In this document: piece by piece, positions 38,690 to 39,067 of the stretch | Numbering within the stretch: the stretch's first letter is position 1 | Layout of the letters: each line of letters begins with the position of its first letter | The notes under the pieces: generated by a model | Seen by the model: only the letters and a program-made list of their open reading frames with translations | Told to the model about the DNA's origin: nothing | The model's database searches: none | From: a virus | Reading direction: 5' to 3' (one strand) | IMG/VR virus record: IMGVR_UViG_3300047322_000329 | Span: 1 to 39,067 of that record | DNA: 39,067 nucleotides | Made by a program: the position numbers and the translations under genes

Positions 38690-38949
38690 CACAGCCGCTC
38701 GCACCAACAGGGATCGATCGAGTAAGCGATCCGCAACCACTCAAGGCGCCGCAACGCCAACGCGTTCCCGTTCGCCGGGATCGCCTCGCACGGCATCACC
38801 GGTTCGATGTAGCGGACGGTCGCGTACTCCACCATCCGCCGGGACCAATGGAGCCGGCGCGCAACGTCGTTCAGGGTGCCGGGTTCGATCAGGGACGCGA
38901 ACAGCCGTTGGATGTCGCCGTTGTGAGTCGTCAAGCCGGTTGCCGGCAT
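38686..38949 (-). CDS. Small HTH-containing protein, 87 aa
   Basis: TLNDVARRLHWSRRMVEYA at about residues 24-42 fits a helix-turn-helix. The C-terminal ALRRLEWLRIAY is a second helix. The ATG at 38949 falls at the edge of the 15-bp block that is inverted between the contig ends (see 13-27); in the other orientation the next in-frame ATG is five codons on. Its N-terminus lies in the junction, so only the right-hand copy is complete. Might be an early regulator. Confidence 0.6.
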   Translation of the reverse strand: MPATGLTTHNGDIQRLFASLIEPGTLNDVARRLHWSRRMVEYATVRYIEPVMPCEAIPANGNALALRRLEWLRIAYSIDPCWCERLW

Positions 38950-39067
38950 GACGGTCAGGTGTTGCGCGATGTGGACCGCTCGCGGGAGCGCCGTGAATGG
39001 AACCGGCAATGGTCCCGGTCCGGGGGGATCAGGACGCCGCACGACTTGTTGTATTGGGTGAGCCACC
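38949..39067. repeat. Terminal direct repeat, right copy
   Basis: Exact copy of 28-146. It contains a 5'-truncated second copy of the small Cys/His gene (38955-39067, minus), which is an artefact of the linear cut rather than a second gene. Confidence 0.95.

Overview
The window is one complete, GC-rich, tailed-phage genome (siphovirus architecture), almost certainly an assembled circular contig cut at an arbitrary point. Positions 28-146 are repeated exactly at 38949-39067, giving a unit of about 38.92 kb. No host genes, integrase, tRNA, CRISPR array or insertion sequence were found. The -10 boxes of the TANNNT type, the GC-rich third codon positions and the many GTG starts suggest a high-GC, probably actinobacterial host. 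This is inference. There is a GH25 lysin but no recognisable lysin B, which argues mildly against a mycolic-acid host.

Nearly all genes lie on the minus strand, packed with 4-base ATGA or GTGA stop/start overlaps, so the window reads from high to low coordinates. Around the circle there are two blocks. The late block (about 28.1 kb down to 5.0 kb) holds small and large terminase, portal, MuF-like protein, a small head protein, prohead protease, HK97-fold major capsid protein, and a hairpin followed by a four-gene modification cassette (FkbM-type methyltransferase and three glycosyltransferase-like proteins). Then come head-tail connectors, tail terminator, a His/Pro-rich protein, major tail protein, tail chaperones with a likely -1 frameshift, tape measure, tail tip protein, an F5/8C-containing fibre, three small membrane proteins, GH25 endolysin and holin.

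The accessory/early block runs from about 5.0 kb down through the contig junction and on from 39 kb to 28 kb. It contains a YqaJ/RecE-type exonuclease, a RecT annealing protein, a RuvC-like resolvase, an HNH endonuclease, a PD-(D/E)XK-like nuclease, a DUF932 protein, a putative ADP-ribosyltransferase, a dozen small Cys/His-cluster proteins and several tiny membrane proteins. No polymerase, helicase or primase is recognisable. Two plus-strand genes exist, one a LexA-like winged-helix protein, which is the best candidate for a regulator.

The most unusual feature is a repeated control module found eight times, only in the accessory block. It has a 12-bp box AACGTACGGSTT overlapping a -35, a 16-17 bp spacer and a TANNNT-like -10. 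In seven of the eight a stem-loop follows that starts 5-7 nt after the -10, i.e. at the predicted mRNA 5' end. In most copies a stereotyped ribosome-binding segment GATCGAACAGGAG comes next. The stem sequences are unrelated while position and pairing are kept, which points to selection on RNA structure. One copy (near 4.9 kb) has a 13-bp inverted repeat linking the promoter spacer to the ribosome-binding site, so read-through transcripts should be translationally silent and locally initiated ones active.
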